Below, piece by piece: positions 54,210-63,104 of a stretch of DNA of 64,000 nucleotides (positions within the stretch are counted from its first letter, which is position 1; the number at the start of each line of letters is the position of its first letter). The stretch is from positions 1,116,001-1,180,000 of the forward strand of contig NZ_JABUQZ010000001.1 in NCBI RefSeq assembly GCF_013342145.1, in the 5' to 3' direction. The notes beneath the pieces were generated by a model that searched no databases, was not told where the DNA came from, and worked only from the letters and a program-made list of their open reading frames with translations. Source of the stretch: Haloterrigena gelatinilytica (GTDB lineage: Archaea > Halobacteriota > Halobacteria > Halobacteriales > Natrialbaceae). The translations under genes were made by a program, and so were the position numbers.

Positions 54210-54778
54210 CCCCCGTCGTCGGCTACAACCTGGCGATCGGGGTCGTCGTCGCCCTCGAGCTCCTGTATCTCCTCTCGCTCGAGGCGTCGGTGACGGCGTA
54301 CCGTCGGTTCGTGCTCGTCACCGTCGGCGGGCTGGTGCTGGCCGTGATCGGCGGTCCGATCGTCGAGCTGGTCGCGCCGCAACTGGTCCACTGGGTTCAC
54401 GGCCTGGCCGCGTTGCTGGTCGTCTACGGTCTCTACGATCCCGTGACGAACGACGTGCGAACGACGGAGTGGGAGCGAGTGCTGTTGAGCGAACCGTCGC
54501 GGGTCCGACGACCGGCCGAGTGGATGACGCCGATGGACGACGAGATCCTCGGTGCGCTCCACGGCACTGAGCTCGTGCTGACGCCGGCGGTCGTCGCCTT
54601 CAACACCGGATTCAGCCGGAAGGAAGTGAACCGGCGCCTGATCGAACTCGCGGACCACGGGTTCGTCGAAAAGGTCGAACGGGGCAAGTATCGGTTGACG
54701 CGGCGCGGCGAGCGGTACCTTCGGGGGCAACTCCGGGCGACCGCGTCGGCAGACACTGAAACCGGAGTTCGAGGTTGA
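54197..54778 (+). CDS. Membrane-anchored winged-helix regulator
   Basis: A 193-aa protein. Three hydrophobic segments occupy about residues 8-85 (VVGYNLAIGVVVALELLYLLS; RFVLVTVGGLVLAVIGG; VHGLAALLVVYGLYD). A PadR/HTH-34-like winged helix occupies about residues 110-175: MDDEILGALHGTELVLTPAVVAFNTGFSRKEVNRRLIELADHGFVEKVERGKYRLTRRGERYLRG, described here only by key parts. A one-component membrane-bound transcription factor is the natural reading. Start is GTG 54197, within the preceding gene. Ligand and targets unknown. Confidence 0.75.
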   Translation: MDGLTPVVGYNLAIGVVVALELLYLLSLEASVTAYRRFVLVTVGGLVLAVIGGPIVELVAPQLVHWVHGLAALLVVYGLYDPVTNDVRTTEWERVLLSEPSRVRRPAEWMTPMDDEILGALHGTELVLTPAVVAFNTGFSRKEVNRRLIELADHGFVEKVERGKYRLTRRGERYLRGQLRATASADTETGVRG

Positions 54779-54957
54779 GCCGTCCGGCGGCGAACGACGG
54801 GCTGAGTACGAACCTGCTCGCGCCGTTTCGGTCGAAACCGAGCGGTAAAGACGGATCGGCGCCGTATCGAGTCTCATCGACGCGCCGTCCGAAACGGATG
54901 AGGGACGAGCGTATGCATGCTGTATCGATTTGTCTCGAACCGACGGAGAGTAAGCAA

Positions 54958-55119
54958 ATGCCATACGAACCGCCGGTCGAGTGTCCGCTCTGTCGGGAAA
55001 CGCTGGAACCGGACCAGACGCTCGAGACGCACCTCGTCGGCACCCACACGCAGCGCGAGGTCGCCCGCTATCTCGTCTCCCTCCACGAACGAGTACAGCC
55101 CCGCTCGGTTTCGGACTGA
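54958..55119 (+). CDS. Small C2H2-type zinc-finger protein
   Basis: A 53-aa protein with a single C2H2-like finger, VECPLCRETLEPDQTLETHLVGTHTQREVAR, shown by Cys-x2-Cys, then twelve residues, His-x4-His. The C-terminal half is helical (VARYLVSLHERVQ). The start ATG 54958 gives MPYEPPVECPLC; an upstream in-frame Met at 54913 is possible. Such tiny C2H2 proteins are frequent in haloarchaea and mostly uncharacterised. It converges on xpb, with 24 bases between stops. Confidence 0.7.
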   Translation: MPYEPPVECPLCRETLEPDQTLETHLVGTHTQREVARYLVSLHERVQPRSVSD

Positions 55120-55143
55120 ACGTATTCTCCGTCCCGCTGGCCG

Positions 55144-56604
55144 TCAGTTACGGCGCCGTCTCGCGATCCGTTCCTCGCCGGTGTCCTCGGCGACGACTTC
55201 GTAGAGGAGCGCGCGACCGCCGTCCGCTTTCGGCCGCAAGATCCGGCCGAGTCGCTGGACGAACTCCCGCTCGCTGCCGCTGCCCGAGAGGACGACCGCG
55301 AGCGAGGCGTCGGGGACGTCGACCCCCTCGTCGAGTACGTTCGAAGTCGCGATACGGCTGTACGTCCCCTCGCGAAAGCGCTCCAGGATCTCCCGCCGCT
55401 CGGCGGTCCCGGTCTGGTGCGTTATCGTCGGAATCAGGAACCGCTCGCTGACGTCGTACGCGAGGTCGTTGTGAGCCGTGAAGACGATCGTCCGCTCGCC
55501 GCGGTGGTCGTCGAGGATCCCCTCGAGGGCCTCGAGTTTGGCCGCGCTGCCGAACATGAGCTCCCGTGCGCGCTGGCGAGCGAGCAGGGCCTCGCGGGCC
55601 TCCGGGTCCGATCCCGACCGCTTGACCAGTTCCCGGTAGTCCGAGCCGCTGCGCATCTCGATGCCCGAGCGCGCGAGGTAGTCGGTGAACACCTCCTGGT
55701 TGCGCTCGTACGCCTCGCGCTCGTCGGGCGTCAGCGACACCGCGAGTCGCTTGATATCGTAGTTCGCCAGGTGGTCGCCCGCCAATTCGTCGGCCCCGAC
55801 GCGGTGGACGAGCGGCCCGACGATCGTCTCGATCACCTCGTGGGCGCCGTCCGGGCGCTCGAAGGTCGCGGTCAGTCCCAACCGGGCGGGCGCCGCGAGC
55901 AGGCGCCCGATCTCGCGGTAGCCCTCGCCGCCGAGGTGGTGGACCTCGTCGAAGACGACCAGTCCGAACCGGTCGCCGACCGAATCGGCTTTCAGGTACG
56001 CCGAGTCGTACGTCGAGACCGTGATCGGCTCGAGGCGCTGCTCGCCGCCGCCGAAGCGCCCGATCGGCCGATCGAACTCCCGCTCGAGTTCCCGCTGCCA
56101 CTGCTCGAGCAGATCGATCGTCGGCACGACGACGAGCGTCGGCACTGAGAGGCGCTCGATCGCCTTCAGCGCGATGACCGTCTTGCCGCTGCCCGTCGGG
56201 AGTTCGAGGACGCCCGCAGGTGCGCGGGTCATCGGGCGACGGTCGGAATCGTCGACGGCGGCGTCCGCCCAGCGGTCGGTCTCGAGCCACGCCGACAGCG
56301 CCTCGCGTTGATACTCGCGGAGTTCGTACGCCGAGTGGAGGTCCGGAAGGGACTCGAGTTCGAGCACCCGATCGTCGATTCGGTCGGGAGCCGACGTCGC
56401 GTCCACCAGGGCAGCCCGAAGAGCGGCGTAGCGAAACGCGGGGACGCGCCGTCCGTCGGTGCGCGGATCGGCCGCGAGGTCGGGGACCGCCTCGCGGACG
56501 GCGTCGAGGGCGTCGCTCTCGAGGTCGTCGATCCGGACGGTGCCGTCCTCGTACCGGAGCGCGATCGGCGGCGACTCCGGACGGTCGTTCTGGGGCCGCG
56601 TCAC
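55144..56604 (-). CDS. xpb: XPB/Rad25-type DNA helicase
   Basis: An SF2 DNA translocase of nucleotide excision repair, 486 aa. Residues about 1-75 form the damage-recognition-like domain. Helicase motifs: Walker A in LELPTGSGKTVIALKAI, DEVHH in VVFDEVHHLGGEGY, motif III GLTATFERPDG, and in lobe 2 TIVFTAHNDLAYDV, ATSNVLDEGVDVPDASLAVVLSGSGS, QRLGRILRPKADG. The RED-type motif expected between them appears as GD in the GADELAGDHLANY region and is unclear. GTG 56602-56604 is chosen as start because the TATA element AGTATTTG lies 27 bases before it. Bax1 is encoded 4.3 kb downstream on the same strand. Confidence 0.93.
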   Translation of the reverse strand: MTRPQNDRPESPPIALRYEDGTVRIDDLESDALDAVREAVPDLAADPRTDGRRVPAFRYAALRAALVDATSAPDRIDDRVLELESLPDLHSAYELREYQREALSAWLETDRWADAAVDDSDRRPMTRAPAGVLELPTGSGKTVIALKAIERLSVPTLVVVPTIDLLEQWQRELEREFDRPIGRFGGGEQRLEPITVSTYDSAYLKADSVGDRFGLVVFDEVHHLGGEGYREIGRLLAAPARLGLTATFERPDGAHEVIETIVGPLVHRVGADELAGDHLANYDIKRLAVSLTPDEREAYERNQEVFTDYLARSGIEMRSGSDYRELVKRSGSDPEAREALLARQRARELMFGSAAKLEALEGILDDHRGERTIVFTAHNDLAYDVSERFLIPTITHQTGTAERREILERFREGTYSRIATSNVLDEGVDVPDASLAVVLSGSGSEREFVQRLGRILRPKADGGRALLYEVVAEDTGEERIARRRRN

Positions 56605-56628
56605 GGTCCCAACTCGCGGCCGGACGAC

Positions 56629-56636
56629 CAAATACT
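56629..56636 (-). promoter_or_regulatory. TATA box of xpb
   Basis: CAAATACT (AGTATTTG on the sense strand) is centred about 28 bases before GTG 56604 and decides that start. Confidence 0.5.
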
Positions 56637-56681
56637 GTCGGACTGGCGACGGGCGGAACGACGATCACCGTACCTCAACCC

Positions 56682-56689
56682 TTTTATTA
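56682..56689 (+). promoter_or_regulatory. TATA box of grpE
   Basis: TTTTATTA is centred 26 bases before ATG 56711, predicting a leaderless heat-shock transcript. Confidence 0.6.
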
Positions 56690-56710
56690 CCGCTGTTCGT
56701 TGACAGCCAC

Positions 56711-57781
56711 ATGAGCGAAGACGAGGGCACGGACGCTACCGCCCAGGGTGTCCCGTCCGAGGACCACTCCGGCGACGCCGATTCGGACGAGAGCGTACCG
56801 ACGACCGACGCCGACGAATCGGCCGTCGACGCCGACGCGCCGGAGACCGACTCGTCGGCCACCGACGAGGACTCGGAGGAGCGCGCGGGAGACGAATCGA
56901 ACGCGGACGAAAACGGCGAGACGGCCTCGCGACCCGAAACGAGCGACGACGTCCAGCAACTCCTCGATCGGGTCACGGAGTACGACGACGAACTCGCGCA
57001 CAAGGTCAACGCCATCGTCGAGGAGGCCCGGGACCTGAACGGGACCGTCTCCGACCAGCGCGAGGAACTCGAGGACCTGACCGAGCGCGTCGAGGAACAG
57101 GCCGCCACGATCGAGGAGCTCCAGGACGAGCTCGAGGCCAGAGAGCAGCGACTCGAGGAGGCCGAAGAGGAGGTCGAAGACTTGAAGAGCCGGCTGAAGC
57201 GCAAACAGGCCGACTTCCAGAACTACAAGAAGCGGGCCAAGAAGCGACAGGACCAGATCAAAGAGCGCGCGACCGAGGACCTCGTCGAGCGACTGCTCGG
57301 CGTCCGGGACAACCTGAAACGCGCCCTCGAGGAGGACAGCGACGACGCCGACAGCCTCCGCGAGGGCGTCGAGATGACCCTCAGGGAGTTCGACCGCATC
57401 CTCGAGGACGAGAACGTCTCGGAGATCGATCCCGACCCCGGCACCGAGACCGACCCGCAGCGCCACGAGGTCATGATGCAGGTCGACAGCGCCCAGCCCG
57501 AAGGGACCGTCGCCGACGTCTACACGCCCGGCTACGAGATGGGCGACAAGGTCATCCAGAACGCGCAGGTGACCGTTTCCAACGGCGAACTCGAGGCCGA
57601 AGACGGCGAAGACGATGCGACGAACGAAAGCGACGAGGCCGCGGACGACGGATCGACGGCCGATTCCGACGAGGACGAATCGGACGACGACAGCGAGGGT
57701 GCGATCGAACTCGGCGGCGAGGTCGCAGACGAGGACGGTCAGACGGAGGCAGACGACGAAGCGACCGCCGACTCGGAGTGA
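56711..57781 (+). CDS. grpE: GrpE nucleotide exchange factor, with extended acidic ends
   Basis: Exchange factor for DnaK, 356 aa, nearly twice the bacterial length. Residues about 1-80 are an acidic disordered arm. The long coiled coil (about 95-175: VSDQREELEDLTERVEEQ, RLEEAEEEVEDLKSRLKRKQADFQNYKKRAKKRQ) leads to the four-helix dimer region LVERLLGVRDNLKRALE and the beta domain RHEVMMQVDSAQPEGTVADVYTPGYEMGDKVIQNAQVTVS. A second acidic tail ends the protein. It is the first of the Hsp70 genes, in the order grpE-dnaK-dnaJ, each with its own promoter. Confidence 0.96.
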   Translation: MSEDEGTDATAQGVPSEDHSGDADSDESVPTTDADESAVDADAPETDSSATDEDSEERAGDESNADENGETASRPETSDDVQQLLDRVTEYDDELAHKVNAIVEEARDLNGTVSDQREELEDLTERVEEQAATIEELQDELEAREQRLEEAEEEVEDLKSRLKRKQADFQNYKKRAKKRQDQIKERATEDLVERLLGVRDNLKRALEEDSDDADSLREGVEMTLREFDRILEDENVSEIDPDPGTETDPQRHEVMMQVDSAQPEGTVADVYTPGYEMGDKVIQNAQVTVSNGELEAEDGEDDATNESDEAADDGSTADSDEDESDDDSEGAIELGGEVADEDGQTEADDEATADSE

Positions 57782-57841
57782 GGTCGCCGACTAGATAGGA
57801 ATCTGACGGCTTCCCGCCGATTGCGCGTCGATTATCGGTCG

Positions 57842-57846
57842 TTTTT
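57842..57846 (+). terminator. T-run terminator after grpE
   Basis: Five T in TCGGTCGTTTTTCGAC, 61 bases beyond the grpE stop and before the dnaK promoter. Confidence 0.4.
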
Positions 57847-57948
57847 CGACTTCGTGACTAATTCACAAGATCGTGTTTTGGGCCGCTAGAGCGGTGTCTA
57901 CGGCCCATTTGGGAGATTTTATTCGACCCTCGATATCCCCTAGTAACC

Positions 57949-57955
57949 TTTAAAA
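57949..57955 (+). promoter_or_regulatory. TATA box of dnaK
   Basis: TTTAAAA lies about 30 bases before ATG 57982, so dnaK is transcribed from its own promoter and not only with grpE. Confidence 0.6.
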
Positions 57956-57981
57956 CAAAGTGCACACAATAGCCCTCCACG

Positions 57982-59917
57982 ATGGCGAGCAACAAGATTC
58001 TCGGAATCGACCTCGGGACGACGAACAGCGCCTTTGCGGTGATGGAAGGCGGCGATCCGGAGATCATCGTCAACTCCGAAGGCGAACGGACGACGCCCTC
58101 CGTCGTCGCCTTTACCGACGACGAGCGACTCGTCGGGAAACCGGCGAAAAACCAGGCCGTTCAGAACCCCGAAAAGACGATTCAGTCGATCAAGCGTCAC
58201 ATCGGCGAAGAGGATTACACCGTCGAGATCGAGGACGAGGAGTACACGCCCGAACAGATCTCGGCGATGATCCTCCAGAAGATCAAGCGCGACGCCGAGG
58301 ACTACCTCGGCGACGAGATCGAGAAGGCCGTCATCACGGTCCCGGCGTACTTCTCGGATCGACAGCGCCAGGCGACCAAGGACGCCGGCGAGATCGCCGG
58401 CTTCGAGGTCGAGCGCATCATCAACGAGCCGACGGCCGCCTCGATGGCCTACGGCCTCGACGACGATTCCGACCAGACCGTTCTCGTCTACGACCTCGGT
58501 GGCGGTACGTTCGACGTCTCTATTCTCGATCTCGGCGGCGGCGTCTACGAGGTCGTCGCGACCAACGGCGACAACGACCTCGGCGGCGACGACTGGGACG
58601 AGGCGATCATCGACTGGCTCGCCGAGGAGTTCGAGGCGGAACACGGCATCGACCTCCGCGACGACCGACAGGCCCTCCAGCGGCTCAAGGACGCCGCCGA
58701 GGAGGCCAAGATCGAACTCTCCTCGCGCAAGGAGACCGAGATCAACCTGCCCTTTATCACGGCGACCGACGACGGCCCGATCCACCTCGAGGAGTCGCTC
58801 ACCCGCGCTAAGTTCGAGTCGCTCACCAGCGACCTCATCGACCGCACCGTCGAGCCGACCGAACAGGCCCTCGAGGACGCGGGCTACGAGAAGGACGACA
58901 TCGACGAGGTCCTCCTCGTCGGCGGTTCCACCCGCATGCCTCAGGTCGAGGAGAAGGTCGAGGAGCTGACGGGCAAGGAGCCCCAGAAGAACGTCAACCC
59001 CGACGAGGCCGTCGCGCTGGGCGCGGCGATTCAGGGCGGCGTGCTGGGCGGCGAGGTCGACGACATCGTCCTGCTCGACGTCACGCCCCTCTCGCTCGGT
59101 ATCGAGGTCAAGGGCGGCCTCTTCGAGCGTCTCATCGAGAAGAACACGACGATCCCGACCGAGGAGTCGAAGATCTTCACCACGGCGGCGGACAACCAGA
59201 CTTCCGTGCAGGTCCGGGTCTTCCAGGGTGAGCGCGAACTGGCCGAGAAGAACGAGCTGCTCGGCGAGTTCCACCTGACCGGCATCCCGCCGGCCCCCGC
59301 CGGAACGCCCCAGATCGAGGTCACGTTCTCCATCGACGAGAACGGGATCGTCAACGTCTCCGCCGAGGACAAGGGCTCCGGCGAGAGCGAGGAGATCACC
59401 ATCGAGGGCGGCGCCGGCCTCTCCGACTCCGAGATCGAGAAGATGCAGGAGGAAGCCGAGAAACACGCCGAGGAGGACAAGCAGAAGCGCGAGCGCATCG
59501 AGGCTCGCAACACCGCCGAGGCGACGATCCAGCGCGCCGAGACCCTCCTCGAGGAGAACGACGAGGAGGTCGACGACGATCTCCGCGCCGACATCGAGGC
59601 CGCGATCGAGGATCTCGAGGAGACGATCGACGACGACGAGGCCGACGCCGAAGACATCGAAGCCGCGACCGAGGACCTGAGCAAGGAACTCCAGGAGATC
59701 GGCAAGCAGATCTACCAGGAGGCCGGCGCAGCGGCGCCGGCGGCGCTGGTGCGGCCGTGGCGCCGCGGGCGGTGCCGCTGGCGGCGCAGCAGGCGCCGGA
59801 CCCGGCGGCATGGGCGGCGGTCCGAACCCCGGTCCCGACGCCGGTGCGGCCGGCGGCGATGACGAGGAGTTCGTCGACGCCGATTTCGAGGACGTGGACG
59901 AGGAAGACGACGAGTAA
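57982..59917 (+). CDS. dnaK: Hsp70 chaperone DnaK (C-terminal tail frameshifted in this sequence)
   Basis: ATP-dependent chaperone. The nucleotide-binding domain starts [20 protein letters not shown]; phosphate-2 motif [21 protein letters not shown] and adenosine motif [15 protein letters not shown] follow. The substrate domain has [14 protein letters not shown] and the lid follows to about residue 585. From about base 59725 the frame turns into an Arg/Trp-rich sequence ending at 59862, unlike any DnaK. Another frame resumes with the usual [14 protein letters not shown] and acidic [13 protein letters not shown] end at 59915-59917. Restoring one G in each of two G runs near 59733 and 59753 joins the frames into a normal Gly/Ala-rich tail. 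This is probably a sequencing error. Confidence 0.93.
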
Positions 59918-60295
59918 ATCGCCATCTCCGGTCGGGCGAGGACCACCCAGTCCTCGTCCGTGTCTGCTAGTGAATCTCCAATTTTGTGCTGTCGACGACG
60001 AGGACGAGTAACGCGAGGCCGCGTTTTCGAACGTGACGAAGGCGACAAGTAAGCCGTCGACTTCGGCGCATGCGGATAGAATACGGCGGAAACCGTACCA
60101 CCCCGATCGAAGCGCAAGCGCTGCACCCGCGAGCGACCGACGGGAGCGAGCGGGCGACGATCGACCCGTAGGGGAGGGAGGAGGCTTTTCATCACCGTTT
60201 TGCCGAGTGCGGTCGCTTCGCGACCGCACGCAGCGCAAAAGGTTGGTCCGGAACGTTCGTTTCAAGTGGCTCAATCGACAATCGGTGTACAACGA
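59918..60295 (+). promoter_or_regulatory. Intergenic region dnaK-dnaJ with a long hairpin
   Basis: A 10-bp perfect stem GTGCGGTCGC-TTC-GCGACCGCAC occupies 60207-60229. It is flanked by a further pairing TTTTGC (60198-60203) and GCAAAA (60235-60240). The hairpin ends 56 bases before the dnaJ ATG. It could terminate dnaK transcripts or sit in a dnaJ leader. The rest of the gap has no gene; a short CGACGAGGACGAGTAA near 59995 resembles the dnaK 3' end. Confidence 0.55.
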
Positions 60296-61468
60296 ATGAG
60301 CGAGGACTTCTACGACGTACTCGGTGTTGACTCCGATGCGTCTGCTGAGGAGATCAAACAGGCCTACCGGCAGAAGGCCACCGAGTATCACCCGGACGTG
60401 AGCGACGACCCCGACGCCGAGGAGAAATTCAAGAAGATTCAGAAGGCGAAGAAGGTCCTCACCGACGAGGAGAAGCGCCAGGCCTACGACCGCATGGGCC
60501 ACGACCGCTACGAGCAGGCCGAGAAGCACGGCTTCGACGCCAGCGAGGGCGGCGCCGGTGCCGGCGGGATGGGCGGCGGCCCGTTCGGCGGCATGGGCGG
60601 CGGTGGCGGCATGGGTGGCGGCGGTCTCGGCGACATCTTCGAGCAGGTCTTCGGCGGCGGTGGCGGCGGGCGCGGCCGCCGGCGACCGCGCAAGGGTCGG
60701 GACCTGCGGACCGAACTCGAGATCGACCTTGAGGAGGCCTACGAGGGCGTGCAGAAGCAGTTCACCGTCGAGCGGCCCGAGGAGTGTGACGTCTGTGACG
60801 GCGAGGGCCACCCGCCGGAGGCGGACTCCCAGACCTGTCCGGAGTGTCAGGGCCGGGGGCAGGTGACGCAGGTCCAGCAGACGCCGCTGGGCCGGGTCCA
60901 GCAGACGACCACCTGCCCGCGCTGTGAGGGCGACGGCACGCTGTACTCCGAGTCCTGCGACGAGTGTCGCGGCGAGGGCTACGTCCGCAACGAGGCCCAG
61001 TTGACCGTCGAGGTCCCGGCGGGCATTCAGGAGGGCCAGACGCTCCGGATGGAGCGCGAGGGCGCGCCGAGTCCCGAAGGCGGCCGGCACGGCGACCTCC
61101 TGATCGACGTCTCGGTCCGCGATCACGAGGAGTTCGAGCGCGAGGGCGACGACCTCCAGTACCGGCTCCCCATCTCGTTCCCGCAGGCCACCTTCGGCGA
61201 CACCGTCGAAATCCCGACGCTTTCCGGCGCCGTCGAACTCGACATTCCGAAGGGTACCCAGAGCGGCGAGACCTTCCGACTCGAGGGGGAGGGGATGCCC
61301 CGCCTGCGCGGCCGCGGACACGGCGACCTCCACGTGCAGGTGCAGGTCGTCACGCCCGAGAACTTGAACGAGGAACAGCGCGAGGCCCTCGAGGCGTTCG
61401 CCGAGGCCGGCGGCGACGAGATCGAGGTCAACGAAGGCTTCTTCGAGAAGATCAAGCGGGCGTTCTAG
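60296..61468 (+). CDS. dnaJ: Chaperone DnaJ (Hsp40)
   Basis: Type I J-protein of 390 aa. The J domain (residues 4-68) has HPD at 32-34 (YHPDVSDDP). A Gly/Met-rich linker (about 85-130) replaces the bacterial Gly/Phe region. Four CxxCxGxG zinc repeats follow: CDVCDGEG, CPECQGRG, CPRCEGDG and CDECRGEG. The substrate-binding CTDs include VPAGIQEGQTLRMEREG and DLHVQVQVVTPENLNEEQ. Start is ATG 60296. It delivers clients to DnaK, encoded just upstream. Confidence 0.97.
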   Translation: MSEDFYDVLGVDSDASAEEIKQAYRQKATEYHPDVSDDPDAEEKFKKIQKAKKVLTDEEKRQAYDRMGHDRYEQAEKHGFDASEGGAGAGGMGGGPFGGMGGGGGMGGGGLGDIFEQVFGGGGGGRGRRRPRKGRDLRTELEIDLEEAYEGVQKQFTVERPEECDVCDGEGHPPEADSQTCPECQGRGQVTQVQQTPLGRVQQTTTCPRCEGDGTLYSESCDECRGEGYVRNEAQLTVEVPAGIQEGQTLRMEREGAPSPEGGRHGDLLIDVSVRDHEEFEREGDDLQYRLPISFPQATFGDTVEIPTLSGAVELDIPKGTQSGETFRLEGEGMPRLRGRGHGDLHVQVQVVTPENLNEEQREALEAFAEAGGDEIEVNEGFFEKIKRAF

Positions 61469-61744
61469 CTCGAACGCCGACCCGCGACCGATCCTCGCTC
61501 CGCGATCGACCGCCTCGGAGCTCCTCGGGATCGCCGACACACCCGTTCGGGACCCCCGTCGAGGCGTCTCGGTCGATACCGCTCTTGCGGTCAGTACGAC
61601 TCGTGTTAACTCTTCTACCCGTGGTATCAGATGTTTTCTGACAGGTTCATCTCCTCGCGGCGCGTAGTAGAAACGGGTTTCCGGTCGTTCCGCGGCCCCA
61701 ATATCGGGCCGAATGACGGCGAGAAAACCCACAGGAGGGAGACA

Positions 61745-62149
61745 ATGGTAACACCCGAAACGCGAGCGGAGATCGAAGAGTACCTCGGACGCGTTCCGAG
61801 CTGGATCGACGCGCTTCCGGAGCCGGCCGCGGACCACAGCTGGGGGATCGTGCGCGACCTCGAGCTCGAGGAGACCGAACTCGAGGGGCGGGAGAAGGCA
61901 TTGATCGCCCTCGGCGCGGCGTCGGCGATGCAGTGTCCGTACTGCGTGCACTTCCACAGGGAGGAGGCGAAACTCGAGGACGTGACCGACGAGGAGCTGT
62001 CCGAAGCGATCGGCGTCGCCAGCGGCGTGCGATACTTCTCGACGGTGCTCCACGGCGCGGAGGTCGACCGCGAGGCGTTCGTCTCCGAGACCGAGGAGAT
62101 CGTCGACCACGTCAGGGATCAACGGGCCGCGGCGCCGAGCGACGACTGA
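61745..62149 (+). CDS. Carboxymuconolactone decarboxylase/AhpD-like protein
   Basis: A 134-aa all-helical protein of the CMD/AhpD superfamily. The redox motif CPYC with downstream His (AMQCPYCVHFHREEAKLEDVTDEEL shown by Cys-x2-Cys-x3-His) fits an alkylhydroperoxidase-like activity. The preceding EGREKALIALGAASA helix is typical of the family. Start ATG 61745 (MVTPETRAEIEEYLG) is preferred to an upstream basic extension. Single gene after dnaJ; a role in peroxide defence is likely but not shown. Confidence 0.9.
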   Translation: MVTPETRAEIEEYLGRVPSWIDALPEPAADHSWGIVRDLELEETELEGREKALIALGAASAMQCPYCVHFHREEAKLEDVTDEELSEAIGVASGVRYFSTVLHGAEVDREAFVSETEEIVDHVRDQRAAAPSDD

Positions 62150-62357
62150 ATGGCCGGGACACCGGTCGCGGTATTTATTCACAGTGGTTGGTAATGCGAT
62201 TTCGTTATTCAGAGTGAGGTGTGAAAATCGCGGTCAGTAGAGAGGACGCAGGCGTTACGGAAGCGAACGTTCGGGACTCGTCGGACCGAACGCTCTATGC
62301 GAGCCAGTTCGAGGGAACCAGTCTCGATGCGAGACTCGATACCCCTCTTTTTCGCAG

Positions 62358-63104
62358 CTATTCCATCTCGACGGTCCAGTTACCGTCGGCCTCGACATCG
62401 ACCCAGCCGACGCCGTCGTGGCTGAACGTCGTCTCGCCTTCATACTCGCCGATCTCGTTGAACACGCCCTCACCGAACATGCCGTCCTCGGGATAGACAC
62501 GGACCTGGAAGTTCGACTCGCCGTCGTGCTCTCCGTAGGCACTGTGCCGTCCGTTGAACGCGATCGGGCCGACGACGTCCGGCGTGTCCCCACTGAGGGT
62601 CTGCGGGAGATTGTCGGCTTCGGCCTCGGTTGCTCGCGGTTGGCGGACTTCAAGTCGCCAGCTTCCGTCCGCTTCGACGTCCATCGTCTGGGTCCCTCCC
62701 TCGATGAGGTCGGCACTGGCGCCCTCGTAGTCACCGATCGCGTTCACGAAGCCGGTACCGTACTCGTCGTCATCGCCCTCATAGATTCGGACCTGGAAGT
62801 TCGACTCGCCAGTGTGCTCGGCGTCGACGACGGTTAGTCCGCCCTCGATCTCGACCTCTTCGACCGTAGCGCCGGTCCCCTCGAAAGTCTGCGTCTCCGG
62901 TTGGTCAGCGGTCTCGTCGACTTCGCCGTCTCCATCGTTCTCGTCTTCGTCGGGACTCTCGTTTTCAGTACCGTTTTCGTCGCCGTTTTCGTTCCCGTTG
63001 GCAGTGCCGTTTTCCTCACCGTTTTCATCGGTGTCACCAGAACAGCCGGCCAGCGCGGTCGTAAGTGTCATACCACTCGCAAGCAGCAATTTTCGGCGAT
63101 TCAT
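62358..63104 (-). CDS. Tat lipoprotein with two repeated domains
   Basis: A 248-aa secreted protein. N-terminus MNRRKLLLASGMTLTTALAGC has a twin-arginine-like pair and a lipobox LAGC (lipidated Cys21). An Asn/Glu/Gly/Asp-rich spacer (about 22-75) is a typical haloarchaeal lipoprotein linker. Two beta-rich repeats follow, each with ESNFQVRIY or ESNFQVRVY, then F-V/N-N/E-x-IG-x-YEG and V-DVEADG-x-W. They look like tandem copies of one sandwich domain. No catalytic motif is seen; ligand binding or adhesion is plausible. The start ATG 63102-63104 is fixed by the signal. Confidence 0.82.
   Translation of the reverse strand: MNRRKLLLASGMTLTTALAGCSGDTDENGEENGTANGNENGDENGTENESPDEDENDGDGEVDETADQPETQTFEGTGATVEEVEIEGGLTVVDAEHTGESNFQVRIYEGDDDEYGTGFVNAIGDYEGASADLIEGGTQTMDVEADGSWRLEVRQPRATEAEADNLPQTLSGDTPDVVGPIAFNGRHSAYGEHDGESNFQVRVYPEDGMFGEGVFNEIGEYEGETTFSHDGVGWVDVEADGNWTVEME

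Noticed and set aside
59990..60012. Short GACGAGGACGAGTAA after dnaK resembling its 3' end
   Set aside because: Asp/Glu codon strings are common in this genome, so the match is too short to call a duplication.
59396..62182. 928-codon minus-strand frame across dnaK-dnaJ
   Set aside because: It lies entirely opposite dnaK, dnaJ and the AhpD-like gene and mirrors their codon usage.
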